A stretch of DNA of 64,000 bases from Sphingobium scionense (GCF_014197035.1 NZ_JACIEU010000004.1:124001-188000), one strand, 5' to 3'. Positions 16,400 to 24,908 are shown, counted from the stretch's first letter. Numbers and translations are program-made. Notes: a model not told the origin generated them from the letters alone.

Positions 16400-17791
16400 A
16401 TGTCCAAAATTGATCTGGCGATTGCAGGAACCCCCAGTCGCCAGCCCACCACCGCCGCTTTCCAGCGGAACGCGCGCCTGTGGTTGAGCCTGGTTCTGCT
16501 GCTGGCAGACATGATGGCCCTGACCGCAGGGTTCGTCACGGGGCTGCGCGTCGCCGGCATCCCGATCCTGTCGATGGAGGTCTGGCAGCCGCTGGCCGGT
16601 GGCATATTGGTCTATGGCACCATCGCTTTTCACAACCAGGCCTATAATCCGCGTTGCCTGACCAGCATGGCGGCGTCATGCCGCAGTGCGGCAATGGCCT
16701 TTGCCGGAACGCTGCTGATCTTCCTGTTGGTCGTCTTCTCGCTCAAGGTCTCCGACAATTTCTCACGCTTCGGGGTGAGCGCCGGCCTGCTGTTCAGCGG
16801 CACGCTGATCATGATCCAGCGGGTGCTGATCGTGCGCACCGTTCGCCGCCATTTTGCCGAAGGCCTGTTCGCCCAGTTGCTGATCATCGACGACGGCCTC
16901 ATCCCGGACGATGTGAGCGGCATGGTGATCGTCGACGCGCCGACGCTGGGCCTGCGCGCCGATCTTGACGATCCCTATATGCTGCATCGCCTTGGCATGC
17001 TGCTGCGGGACTTCGATCGCGTGGTCATTTCCTGCCCGCTGGAGCGCAAGGCCGATTGGGCGCAGATGCTCAAGGGTGGCAACATCCTGGGCGAGATCAT
17101 CGTCCCCGAACTGGATCCGATGGCGCCGCTTGCGGTGCAGAACCATCGGGGCGTATCGACCCTGGTGGTCGCGCGTGGCCCGCTGAACCTCGCCAATCGC
17201 GCGAAGAAGCGACTGCTCGACATCGTCCTGACCGTGCCGGTGCTGCTCGCCCTCGCGCCCTTGATGATCGCTATCGCCGTCGCCATCCGGCTGGATTCGC
17301 CCGGCCCGATCTTCTTCCGGCAGGAACGGATCGGCCGCGGCAATCGCCTGTTCCACATCCTCAAGTTCCGCAGCATGCGGGTGGAGCAGTGCGATACCGC
17401 CGGCGCCACCTCGACCCAGCGCGACGACAATCGCATCACCCGCGTCGGCCGTTTCATCCGCAGCACCAGCATCGACGAACTGCCACAGCTGATCAATGTG
17501 CTGCTGGGCGAAATGAGCCTGGTCGGCCCGCGCCCGCACGCGCTTGGCTCGACCGCCGAAGACCAGCTTTTCTGGCAGGTCGATCGCCAATACTGGCATC
17601 GCCACGCACTCAAGCCCGGCATCACCGGCCTAGCCCAGATCCGCGGCTTCCGCGGCGCGACCGAAACCCGTCGCGACATTCTGAACCGGGTCGAGGCGGA
17701 CCTTGAATATCTGCATGGCTGGAGCCTGATGCGCGACATCGGCATCCTGGTCGGCACCGCGCGCGTTCTGGTTCACCGCAACGCCTATTGA
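16400..17791 (+). CDS. undecaprenyl-phosphate sugar phosphotransferase (initiating glycosyltransferase)
   Basis: 463 residues. The N-terminal half has several transmembrane helices (for example LWLSLVLLLADMMALTAGFVTGL) and a CoA-binding-like middle. The C-terminal Bac_transf domain starts near residue 268 (KKRLLDIVL, then SPGPIFFRQERIGRGN, LKFRSM, RSTSIDELPQLINVLLGEMSLVGPRP). This is the WbaP/GumD type, which moves hexose-1-phosphate to undecaprenyl phosphate and starts the repeat unit. The ATG at 16400 is preferred over an upstream TTG because AAAGGG at 16388-16393 spaces correctly. It heads the EPS locus but is separated from the main operon by 0.5 kb. Confidence 0.93.
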   Translation: MSKIDLAIAGTPSRQPTTAAFQRNARLWLSLVLLLADMMALTAGFVTGLRVAGIPILSMEVWQPLAGGILVYGTIAFHNQAYNPRCLTSMAASCRSAAMAFAGTLLIFLLVVFSLKVSDNFSRFGVSAGLLFSGTLIMIQRVLIVRTVRRHFAEGLFAQLLIIDDGLIPDDVSGMVIVDAPTLGLRADLDDPYMLHRLGMLLRDFDRVVISCPLERKADWAQMLKGGNILGEIIVPELDPMAPLAVQNHRGVSTLVVARGPLNLANRAKKRLLDIVLTVPVLLALAPLMIAIAVAIRLDSPGPIFFRQERIGRGNRLFHILKFRSMRVEQCDTAGATSTQRDDNRITRVGRFIRSTSIDELPQLINVLLGEMSLVGPRPHALGSTAEDQLFWQVDRQYWHRHALKPGITGLAQIRGFRGATETRRDILNRVEADLEYLHGWSLMRDIGILVGTARVLVHRNAY

Positions 17792-17933
17792 ATTGCAAGG
17801 GCTTGGCCCGGCATTGAGGATTTTACGCATCATGAGCCGGTTTTTGCGATGAGCTGAGCCGGCTTGCACACAGATGTAAACTATTTGTGAACCCTAAAAT
17901 CCTATATTAACGACCGTTCATAAAGTTCCCAGG

Positions 17934-18143
17934 ATGACGGTCGTGACTGATGAATTGGCGGTAGTTGCCGCAACAAAAACCTCCTTATCCGATGCAGGCA
18001 TCGCCGTCCGCGATCTGCCCGAAAACGCTCATACGCTGTCGATCGCCGACCGCGCAGAAGGGGCGATTCAGTTTGTTTCGCGCTGGGCGGGCATTCTTGC
18101 CTTCTGTGCGGCCATCGGTGCGATTGCCTATCTGATCTTCTGA
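17934..18143 (+). CDS. short single-span membrane protein (paralogue B beside EPS sugar transferase)
   Basis: 69 residues from ATG 17934; a GTG at 17943 is an alternative. The hydrophilic N-terminus is followed by RAEGAIQFVSRWAG and a single C-terminal helix (ILAFCAAIGAIAYLIF). It aligns over the last 30 residues with the protein at 15883-16113 (shared R-x-E-x2-I/V-QF-V/L-SRW-A/S-G). It sits between the sugar transferase and the outer-membrane barrel gene. Function unknown; co-location implies a part in EPS assembly or its control. Confidence 0.65.
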   Translation: MTVVTDELAVVAATKTSLSDAGIAVRDLPENAHTLSIADRAEGAIQFVSRWAGILAFCAAIGAIAYLIF

Positions 18144-18169
18144 TCGGGGCCAGTTTCCTTGCCCTCAGA

Positions 18170-18193
18170 TTAACAGCCGCGACCGGCTGTTAA
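18170..18193 (+). terminator. perfect 10-bp hairpin between small membrane protein and EPS operon
   Basis: TTAACAGCCG / CGGCTGTTAA with a 4-nt loop, starting 27 nt after the stop at 18143. It could end the upstream transcript or act as an operator for the large EPS operon. A second dyad, CGCGAC-CA-GTCGCG, follows at 18231-18244. No U-run is present. Confidence 0.45.
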
Positions 18194-18230
18194 CCGCTCC
18201 TTTCGTCGATGAAACGAGCCGTTGTTTTGG

Positions 18231-18244
18231 CGCGACCAGTCGCG
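18231..18244. promoter_or_regulatory. 14-bp dyad upstream of the EPS operon
   Basis: CGCGAC-CA-GTCGCG, 70 nt upstream of the start of the outer-membrane barrel gene at 18315. The A/T-rich stretch at about 18258-18285 that follows may contain the promoter. Operator role is inferred only from symmetry and place. Confidence 0.3.
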
Positions 18245-18314
18245 TCCGGACCCGTGTGCATTACGTAAAAATACGATTAGCATGCCCCTTGTTGCTGCAA
18301 TGCAATAAGGATTC

Positions 18315-19562
18315 ATGCGTTTGGATAATACCCTAAACCCGCGTTTGCGGGCGCCCGCCTGTGCGCCCGCAGCAAATGATTTTTCGTGGCCGCATGCGGC
18401 AGCCATCGCTGCTCTTGGCGGCGCAATCCTGTTCACCGGCGCGCCCTCAAAAGCGCATGCGCAGGATGACGACAAGCGTATCGACACGCTCGGCCTGCAC
18501 CTGACGGCCGGGCTTGATCTTCTGTATGACGACAATGTCTATCGCGTCGATGACCGGGTCGAAGACCCCACCGGCGACCTGATCGTCACGCCCTCGATCG
18601 AGGCGACCTACGCCCATCCGATCGGCCGGCACGACATCCAGATCCGGGCCAAGGCTGGCTATGATCAGTTTGTGTCGGAGGCCCAGCGCAGCAAGCTGCG
18701 ACTCGATGCAGAGGCCAGAGCGACGATTCGATTCGGAGCGACTTGCGCCATCACGCCACGCGCCAGCTACCGCCAGCAGCGTGCCGATTATGGCGACATC
18801 AACGCTGCGACCGAAAATCTCCAGCGCTACTCGACGCTGGGCGCTGACCTGTCATGCGAACGGCCTGGCTTCTTCCCCGTTGCCGGCTATCAGCATGACA
18901 CGACGCGCAACGCCGATGATTTCGACTATGCCGACCAGGACAGCGACAGCTTCAAGGTCGGCCTGGGCTATAACAAGCCCAGCTTCGGCACGCTCACCAC
19001 TTATTATGAGCGGACGGTCAGCGACCGGCGCACGCTGGGCATCAAGAACCGCATCAACGCCTATGGCCTGCGCTTCCAGCGGTCGGTGACGCCGATCACC
19101 CAGATCGATGCCGACCTGCAATGGCTTGACGTCAGCAGCGATTCCGCTGCGGTCGGCAGCTATAATGGCATGGGCTGGGATGTGCGGCTGTCGACCAGCA
19201 TCATCCCGCGCGTGAAGCTGACCGCCTCCACCGCCCGCGACATCATGAATGACAGCCTGATCGCCAGCGGCTTTGCGATCCGGTCCAGCTATCGGATCGA
19301 GGGGGAGTTCGCGATCAGCGAACTGACCTCAGCCGGTCTCTATGCCGACTGGCAGAGGCGCAAGTTCAGACAGGATGCGGCGCTGCGCCCCTTCTCGATC
19401 GAGGCGGACCGCAATCGCCAGTTCGGCGCGACGCTCAAGCGCAAGCTGACCGATCGCTTCGACCTCAGCCTCGACGCCCAGCATTACCGCCGCCGTACCG
19501 ACACCGATGTCTCCAACTATAGCGGCACGCAGGTGACGCTCTCAGCCCTGCTGCGCTTTTGA
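18315..19562 (+). CDS. outer-membrane beta-barrel protein of EPS locus (VpsM/BBP2-like)
   Basis: 415 residues. An N-terminal export segment ends near SKAHAQDDD. The rest is a run of alternating amphipathic strands such as LHLTAGLDLLYDDNVYR, IEATYAHPIGRHDIQIRAKAGYDQF and SLDAQHYRRRTDTD, ending in LSALLRF with the C-terminal Phe typical of barrels. Related proteins sit in EPS loci of the exosortase or VpsM type and probably provide or support the outer-membrane exit. AAGG lies before the ATG. It is the first gene of the long coupled operon. Confidence 0.82.
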   Translation: MRLDNTLNPRLRAPACAPAANDFSWPHAAAIAALGGAILFTGAPSKAHAQDDDKRIDTLGLHLTAGLDLLYDDNVYRVDDRVEDPTGDLIVTPSIEATYAHPIGRHDIQIRAKAGYDQFVSEAQRSKLRLDAEARATIRFGATCAITPRASYRQQRADYGDINAATENLQRYSTLGADLSCERPGFFPVAGYQHDTTRNADDFDYADQDSDSFKVGLGYNKPSFGTLTTYYERTVSDRRTLGIKNRINAYGLRFQRSVTPITQIDADLQWLDVSSDSAAVGSYNGMGWDVRLSTSIIPRVKLTASTARDIMNDSLIASGFAIRSSYRIEGEFAISELTSAGLYADWQRRKFRQDAALRPFSIEADRNRQFGATLKRKLTDRFDLSLDAQHYRRRTDTDVSNYSGTQVTLSALLRF

Positions 19563-19581
19563 CCCGAAGGGAGCTTGACCC

Positions 19582-20430
19582 ATGAGAATAGCGACACGCT
19601 TCCATATCCTTGCCGCCCTCCCCCTGCTGGCGGTGCCGACCGCATTGTCGGCCCAAACCCAAACCGCGCAGGCGCCTGCCGGTGCCGCCGCGGCCGCGGC
19701 GGTTGCCGCCACGCCCGCGCGGCCGGCGGCGTCTGCACCCGCCGGCTATCTGCTCGGTCCGGACGATCAGCTGAAGATTTCGATCTTCGGCCAGCCCGAC
19801 CTGTCGACCGAAACCCGGATCAAGGCCGACGGCACGGTGCTGCTCGCGCTGGTCGGGCCGGTGGATGCGAAGGGCAAGACCACGTCCCAGCTCGCGTCCG
19901 ACATCGCCGCCAGCTATGCCGGTGGCGGCTATCTGACCAAACCCTCGGTCAGCGTCGAAGTGAGCGACTATGTCAGCCGCTCGGTCACCGTGCTGGGCAA
20001 TGTGCCCCAGGCCGGCAATTATCCGCTCGACCGCACGTACACGGTGGCGTCGATGCTGGCCAAGGCCGGCGGCGCAACTACCGCCGGCGCCAACGCCGTC
20101 ATCCTGACCCCCGCCGATGGCAGCGGGGCCGTTCGGATCTCGCTCACCGACATGAGCGCCGGCGCTGGCCGTCCTCTGCAGGCGGGGGACATCCTGTTCG
20201 TGCCGCCGTCCGAGAAGGTCTATGTCTATGGTCAAGTGCAGCAGCCCGGCGCCTTTTCCTACGTCGCGGGCCAGACCTTCCGACAGGCGCTTGCGCTGGC
20301 CGGCGGCCCCACGCTCGCCGGTTCTACCCGCAGCATCAAGGTGAAGCGCGGAGGACAGGAAGTGCAGGCCAAACTGGACGATCCGGTCCAGCCCGAAGAC
20401 GTCCTCATGATCCGGGAGAAGCTGTTTTGA
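19582..20430 (+). CDS. Wza-type polysaccharide export protein
   Basis: 282 residues. The signal peptide (LAALPLLAVPTALSAQ) is followed by an Ala/Pro linker. The Poly_export domain starts at YLLGPDDQLKISIFGQPDLS, followed by two SLBB-like beta-grasp units (VTVLGNVPQAGNYPL and VYVYGQVQQPGAFSY). Wza forms the periplasm-to-outer-membrane conduit in Wzx/Wzy-dependent export. Unlike Wza of E. coli there is no lipobox cysteine, and I see no cysteine in the protein, so it is predicted to be a soluble or barrel-assisted exporter. That would fit the beta-barrel protein encoded just upstream. Confidence 0.9.
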   Translation: MRIATRFHILAALPLLAVPTALSAQTQTAQAPAGAAAAAAVAATPARPAASAPAGYLLGPDDQLKISIFGQPDLSTETRIKADGTVLLALVGPVDAKGKTTSQLASDIAASYAGGGYLTKPSVSVEVSDYVSRSVTVLGNVPQAGNYPLDRTYTVASMLAKAGGATTAGANAVILTPADGSGAVRISLTDMSAGAGRPLQAGDILFVPPSEKVYVYGQVQQPGAFSYVAGQTFRQALALAGGPTLAGSTRSIKVKRGGQEVQAKLDDPVQPEDVLMIREKLF

Positions 20431-21851
20431 CCGCGATCGACCATGATTTCGGGACGCCCCGCTCTGCCGGGACGCTCGACTGGCTCTGGTCGCTGCCGCG
20501 CCGTCTGGCCGGTGGCACCGCTCGCCCTGCCCGGGCCATCCCCGAGCACGCACCGCTGTTGCTGGAGCAGCCGGTCGCGCCGAGCTTTCATCGCGCGGCA
20601 GACCCCGATCCGGTGCCGGACGATGCATCCCGCCCGCTGTCGATGGGCGCGATGGCCACGCCGCTCAAGCCGATCAGCCTGCGCCGGGACTCGATCTACA
20701 GCGCCTTCAGCACCGCCATGCCGGTGACCGACCGTCACGGACTGGCGGGTCGCAACACTGAGTTGGAGAAGCTGGTCGAGGCGATCGTGGTGCAGCGCAA
20801 ACATGCGATCATCTTCGGCACGCGCGGATCGGGCAAGACCTCGCTCGCCCGCGTATTCGGGGATCTGGCGGATGAATCCGGCTGCGTCGCGCTTTACGGT
20901 TCAGCCAGCGGCGAAGCGGATTTCGACGCGCTATTCCGCCCCTTTTTGACTGAACTGCCGATGAGCGGCGCGGGTCAGGAACGCGCGCGCAAGCTGGCTG
21001 CCAGCCCGCTGGACATCAACGGCCTTGCCACGCTGCTGGTCGAGGAAGTGCGTCAGCGCTCAATCCTGATCCTCGACGAATATGACCGGGTCCGCTCCGA
21101 TACCGCCAAGCAGGATGTGGCGACGCTGCTCAAGCTGCTGACCGATATCCATTCGCCGGTGCAGGTGGTGCTGGTCGGCATTGCCGGCGATGTCGATGGC
21201 CTGATCGCCGCCCATCCCTCGCTCCGCCGCCATATCGCGCCCCAGCGGGTCAGCCCGATCGCCCGCCCCGAGCTGGAACTGCTGCTGGCAAGTTGCGGCG
21301 ATAAGGCCGGACTGTCGATCACACCCGAAGCCGTCGAGGCCCTCGCCGGCGCAGCTATGGGATCACCCTATCATGCCCGGCTGTTCGGCATGCAGGCGGC
21401 GCTTGTTACCGAGGCCGGCGGCCGCGAGCAAGTAACCGCCGGAGATGTAGAACAGGGCCTTGCCAGCGCGCTCTACGACTGGGCGGAAATGAGCAGCGCC
21501 AGTCATGGCCTGTTCACTCGTGCCCTGCGCGACAGCGCATCGGGTCGCCGGATGATCGCGCTCGCCGGGATCGTCGCATCGCAGATGTCGGCGATTTCGC
21601 TGGAGCGGCTGCTGCGCGTCGGTAGCGACATATTGGGCGAATATCCGGGCATGGAGGCCGATGCCAGCGATGCGCTGGCCCGGTTGGAGCCTGCCCTCAC
21701 GCCCACGCCGGGCGGCGAATTGTGGATGTTCGAAGATACGCTGGCGCCGCAATTCCTGCTGCTGATGGCCAAGCAGCCCGCGCCGCGCACGGTCGCACCG
21801 ACGCCGGCAGAGGAAATGCGTGCCATGCTCCGAGGAGTGGACGGACTATGA
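20427..21851 (+). CDS. AAA ATPase of EPS locus
   Basis: 474 residues from a TTG at 20427 that overlaps the wza-like stop (TTGA), with GGGAG upstream. A Pro-rich N-terminal ~90 residues lead to an AAA/ExeA-like domain. Walker A is GTRGSGKTS at about 131-139, Walker B ILILDEYD at about 212-219, and GIAGDVDGLIAAHPSLRRH is a sensor/arginine-finger-like stretch. A C-terminal helical part ends in a Pro-rich tail. Exosortase-linked EPS loci hold a similar ATPase, but no exosortase is seen here. Its role is unknown; assembly or timing of the export complex is plausible. Confidence 0.8.
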   Translation: MTAIDHDFGTPRSAGTLDWLWSLPRRLAGGTARPARAIPEHAPLLLEQPVAPSFHRAADPDPVPDDASRPLSMGAMATPLKPISLRRDSIYSAFSTAMPVTDRHGLAGRNTELEKLVEAIVVQRKHAIIFGTRGSGKTSLARVFGDLADESGCVALYGSASGEADFDALFRPFLTELPMSGAGQERARKLAASPLDINGLATLLVEEVRQRSILILDEYDRVRSDTAKQDVATLLKLLTDIHSPVQVVLVGIAGDVDGLIAAHPSLRRHIAPQRVSPIARPELELLLASCGDKAGLSITPEAVEALAGAAMGSPYHARLFGMQAALVTEAGGREQVTAGDVEQGLASALYDWAEMSSASHGLFTRALRDSASGRRMIALAGIVASQMSAISLERLLRVGSDILGEYPGMEADASDALARLEPALTPTPGGELWMFEDTLAPQFLLLMAKQPAPRTVAPTPAEEMRAMLRGVDGL

Positions 21852-23203
21852 CGATGAACCCCCTGGACCTCGCCGCCGCCGTCAAGGCGCGCTGGCGGGT
21901 CGCCGCAATGATCGGCGGCATCCTGTTTCTGCTGATCGCGGTCGCGGCCTTCATGCAGTCGCGCCAATATATGGCGACGACCTCGCTGATGCTGGACCTG
22001 TCGCAGACCGACCCGACCGACACGACCCAGAATCAGGGCCGCGTCGAAGTTGATTCGATCCTGGGCACCCAGACCGATATCATCCGCAGTGCCAAGGTGA
22101 TCAACGCGGTCGCCAAGGAAGCCGGCTTTGTCGACGCCCTGCCTGCCGACATGCCGGCCGATGCCCGGTTGCAGCAGGCTGCCGCGCGCGTGCGCGCTGG
22201 ACTGCTGGTCACAACTGGCCGCCAGAGCAATGTGCTGCAGATCCAGTATCTTGACCCCGATCCGAAGACCGCTGCGCGCGTGGCCAACCTTGCCGCACAA
22301 ATCTACATGCGCGAGCAGGTGGAACTGCGCGCCTCGCCGGCGCGCACCTCGGCCAAATGGTTCAACGAACAGACTGCCGACGTCCGTCGTCGTTATGAGG
22401 AGGCCCAGAGGCGGCTGTCCGATTTCCAGCGCGCGCATGACATCATCGGCATCAACCGCATGGATCTTGAGGCCGAAAAGCTGAAGAACATGTCCTACCA
22501 ACTCACCCAGGCGCAGGCCGAAGCGGCGGCGGCGCGCGGCAAGGCCGGCGCTGGTTCGGTGTCGGACATCGAAGGCTCGCTGATCGTCCAGAATTTGCAG
22601 GAACAGGTCGCGAGCCAGGCTGCAAAGGTCCAGGAACTGGCCAAGACACTGGGTCCGAACCATCCGACGATGGCCGCCGCATCCGCCCAGCTCTCAGAAT
22701 TGCAGGCCAAGCTCGGCGCCGCGCGCGCCAGCCAGGCCGGTGCGGTCAGCGCCAACAGCGTAGCCGCCAGTCGCCGGGAAGGCGATCTGAAGTCGAACAT
22801 GGCCTCGCAGGAAGACCGCATGATCCGCATGTCGGACGTGCAGGACCAGTTGATGGTCATGCAACGCGACGTGGATGCGGCCCGCCAGACCTATGACACG
22901 GTGCGTCAGCGCTTCAATGAGGCGGCGCTCAAGAGCCAGATCTCGCAACCCAATGCCAGCCTGCTCGACGAGGCGGCCGTGCCTTTGCTGCCGGCCAAGC
23001 CCAACCTGCTGCTCTGGCTGGTGGGCGGCATCGCCCTGGGTCTGGTCGGCGGCATCGCGGCGGTCATCCTGATCGAAATCGCCCAGCCCCGCGTCCGCTC
23101 TGCCGCTGGCGTGGCCCGCGCGACCGAGGTCGAAGTCATCACCGAATTGCTGCCCGCCCCTGCACGGGGCGGCTGGCTCCCCAAGCGACAGGAGGCCGCA
23201 TGA
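21848..23203 (+). CDS. Wzz/GumC-type chain-length determinant
   Basis: 451 residues. The N-terminal transmembrane helix is near 18-37 (VAAMIGGILFLLIAVAAFM). A long periplasmic part holds a coiled coil (about 180-350: QTADVRRRYEEAQRRLSDFQ, SQAAKVQELAKTLGPNHPTM), and a second helix lies near 383-408 (LLLWLVGGIALGLVGGIAAVILI). The short cytosolic tail carries no kinase domain. This co-polymerase sets polymer length with Wzy and contacts Wza. It starts with ATGA overlapping the ATPase stop; GAGGAG at 21832 fits. Confidence 0.9.
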   Translation: MTMNPLDLAAAVKARWRVAAMIGGILFLLIAVAAFMQSRQYMATTSLMLDLSQTDPTDTTQNQGRVEVDSILGTQTDIIRSAKVINAVAKEAGFVDALPADMPADARLQQAAARVRAGLLVTTGRQSNVLQIQYLDPDPKTAARVANLAAQIYMREQVELRASPARTSAKWFNEQTADVRRRYEEAQRRLSDFQRAHDIIGINRMDLEAEKLKNMSYQLTQAQAEAAAARGKAGAGSVSDIEGSLIVQNLQEQVASQAAKVQELAKTLGPNHPTMAAASAQLSELQAKLGAARASQAGAVSANSVAASRREGDLKSNMASQEDRMIRMSDVQDQLMVMQRDVDAARQTYDTVRQRFNEAALKSQISQPNASLLDEAAVPLLPAKPNLLLWLVGGIALGLVGGIAAVILIEIAQPRVRSAAGVARATEVEVITELLPAPARGGWLPKRQEAA

Positions 23204-24105
23204 GACTGCGTTCCACGGCTAGTGCCCATCCCCATCTGACCGCCGGCGCCACGACCGGCCTCAAGCCCCGTGCCCGCGACACCAAGGATTTCGCGCAGCT
23301 CGCGGTCGAACATGGCTTCCTGGCCGAAACCGACATCGGCCGGATCGAAGCCCATGGCCATGCCGCCGGCCAGCCCTTCCAGCAGGCGGCGATAGACCTC
23401 GGCCTGCTTGATCCCGAGACGGCGGGCATCATCCTCGCCATGCAGGGCGGCTTCCCGTTGATGGCGGCCGGCGACCAGCGGGTCGATCCGCTGGTGGTCA
23501 GCGCCTTTGACCCGGCAGATGCCTACGCCGCCAAGGTCCGCACCATCCGTGCCAAGATGCGGGCCGTCGCCAAGGATGCCGTTGTGGCGGGCCTGCGCTT
23601 TGCCATCCTGTCGATCGACGCAGGGGACGAGGCCGCCATCCTGGCTGCCAATCTTGCCGTCGTGATGGCGCAGATGGACGGCCAGACGATGGCGGTTGAT
23701 GTCGATATCGATCGCCCCTCACTGGACCGATTGTTCCGCGTAGCGAACAAGGCGGGTCTGGCCGAACAGCTGCTCGGCAGCGCCGCCCTGTTGCCGGCCG
23801 CACGCACGGCTGTCGACCGGCTGTGGCTGATGACAGCCGGTCGCGCATCCGGCAGTGCGTCTAGCCTGGTGACGAAGGGGCCGCTGGCTGAAACCGCTGC
23901 CGGCTGGGGATTGCACGACACGTCGATGCTCTTCTATCTGGCGCATCGGCGCGGCGAGCAGACGCCGTTCGGTTCCATCCTGGCCGGTTTTGATGCCGTG
24001 ACCATCGTCGCCCGGCGCGGGGAAACCGCGATCGGCGACATGCGCCGCGTGATCGACGACCTTGACCGCCATGGCGTAGCCATTGCCGGAACGGTGATCG
24101 CATGA
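23200..24105 (+). CDS. CpsD/BY-kinase-like protein with degenerate ATP site
   Basis: 301 residues. The C-terminal ~170 residues align with bacterial tyrosine kinases of the CpsD/CapB type, and AANLAVVMAQ and AVDVDIDRPSLDRLF (Walker A' region, 165-179) are well kept. Where GEGKST should stand there is G142-D-E-A-A-I, so the P-loop lysine and Ser/Thr are lost, and there is no C-terminal tyrosine cluster. Catalysis is therefore unlikely. The N-terminus (about 30-85, AQLAVEHGFLAETDIGRI then AAIDLGLLDPETAGIILAMQ) resembles the GspE/MshE N-domain, a fold known to bind c-di-GMP. It is probably a regulatory partner of the Wzz protein. Confidence 0.78.
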   Translation: MRLRSTASAHPHLTAGATTGLKPRARDTKDFAQLAVEHGFLAETDIGRIEAHGHAAGQPFQQAAIDLGLLDPETAGIILAMQGGFPLMAAGDQRVDPLVVSAFDPADAYAAKVRTIRAKMRAVAKDAVVAGLRFAILSIDAGDEAAILAANLAVVMAQMDGQTMAVDVDIDRPSLDRLFRVANKAGLAEQLLGSAALLPAARTAVDRLWLMTAGRASGSASSLVTKGPLAETAAGWGLHDTSMLFYLAHRRGEQTPFGSILAGFDAVTIVARRGETAIGDMRRVIDDLDRHGVAIAGTVIA

Positions 24106-24908
24106 GCCTGGAACAGGCCATCCCCCGGCAACCGATGCTGCCACCCGTCTCCACGCAGGATCAGGTCGCCCTGGTCGGTGGCATCCCGGTTTCGACTCTT
24201 TCGCTCGATGCCCTTATCGACCGCATGCTGGGCGAGGCGCCGTTGCGTCGCGCCCTCGACCAGCATGCCCTGCTGATCTTCGACTGCAACGGTCAGGGCC
24301 TGTCGATGAACGCCACGGACAAGGGGTTTCGCGACAATCTGGCCCAGGCGGACCTGATCCATGCCGATGGCCAGATCGTCGTCGCCGCCTCGCGCTGGGT
24401 CGGCCAGCCGCCGATCGCCGATCGATCCAGCACCACCGACATGTTCATCGATAGCCTGGTCTCCGCAGCGAAGGCAGGGGTCAGCTACTATCTGCTCGGC
24501 GGCGAGGAGAAAGTGAACGCCGCCTGCGCCGATCGAATCGTCGAGATGGCACCGGGCCTCACCGTCGCGGGGCGCCGCAACGGCTTCTGGAAGCCGGAGG
24601 ACGAGGATGCGGTAATCGACGCGATCAACGCGGCCGCGCCCGACGTCCTCTGGGTCGGCACCGGCAAGCCGCGCGAGCAGGCCTTTTGCGTGCGCAATCG
24701 CGACCGGATCAAGGCCGGCTGGATCGTCACCTGCGGCGGCCTGTTCAACTATATCACCGGCGACTATCCGCGCGCGCCCATGTGGATGCAGCGCAATGGC
24801 CTGGAATGGCTGCACCGCATGGGTACCCGGCCCAAGGAACTGGCCTGGCGCTATATCACCACCAATCCCCATGCCCTGTGGCTGATCTGGAAGCACCGCC
24901 ATGGCTGA
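24102..24908 (+). CDS. WecG/TagA/CpsF family glycosyltransferase (GT26)
   Basis: 268 residues. Typical segments are DCNGQGLSMNAT, ADLIHADGQIVV, YYLLGGEEKVNAACADRI, NGFWKPEDEDAVIDAINAAAPDVLWVGTGKPREQAF, and the C-terminal membrane-proximal PRAPMWMQRNGLEWLHRM. Members add a ManNAc-type or other sugar to a lipid-linked acceptor, here probably the second sugar of the repeat. ATGA overlap with the preceding gene. Confidence 0.9.
   Translation: MSLEQAIPRQPMLPPVSTQDQVALVGGIPVSTLSLDALIDRMLGEAPLRRALDQHALLIFDCNGQGLSMNATDKGFRDNLAQADLIHADGQIVVAASRWVGQPPIADRSSTTDMFIDSLVSAAKAGVSYYLLGGEEKVNAACADRIVEMAPGLTVAGRRNGFWKPEDEDAVIDAINAAAPDVLWVGTGKPREQAFCVRNRDRIKAGWIVTCGGLFNYITGDYPRAPMWMQRNGLEWLHRMGTRPKELAWRYITTNPHALWLIWKHRHG

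Noticed and set aside
19575-20426. long in-frame extension of the AAA ATPase upstream to 19575
   Set aside because: This part lies in another frame of the Wza-type gene and has nonsense composition; the TTG at 20427 has an SD and the usual overlap.
23200-24105. active bacterial tyrosine kinase
   Set aside because: The Walker A lysine and Ser/Thr are absent and there is no tyrosine cluster, so only a kinase-like fold can be supported.
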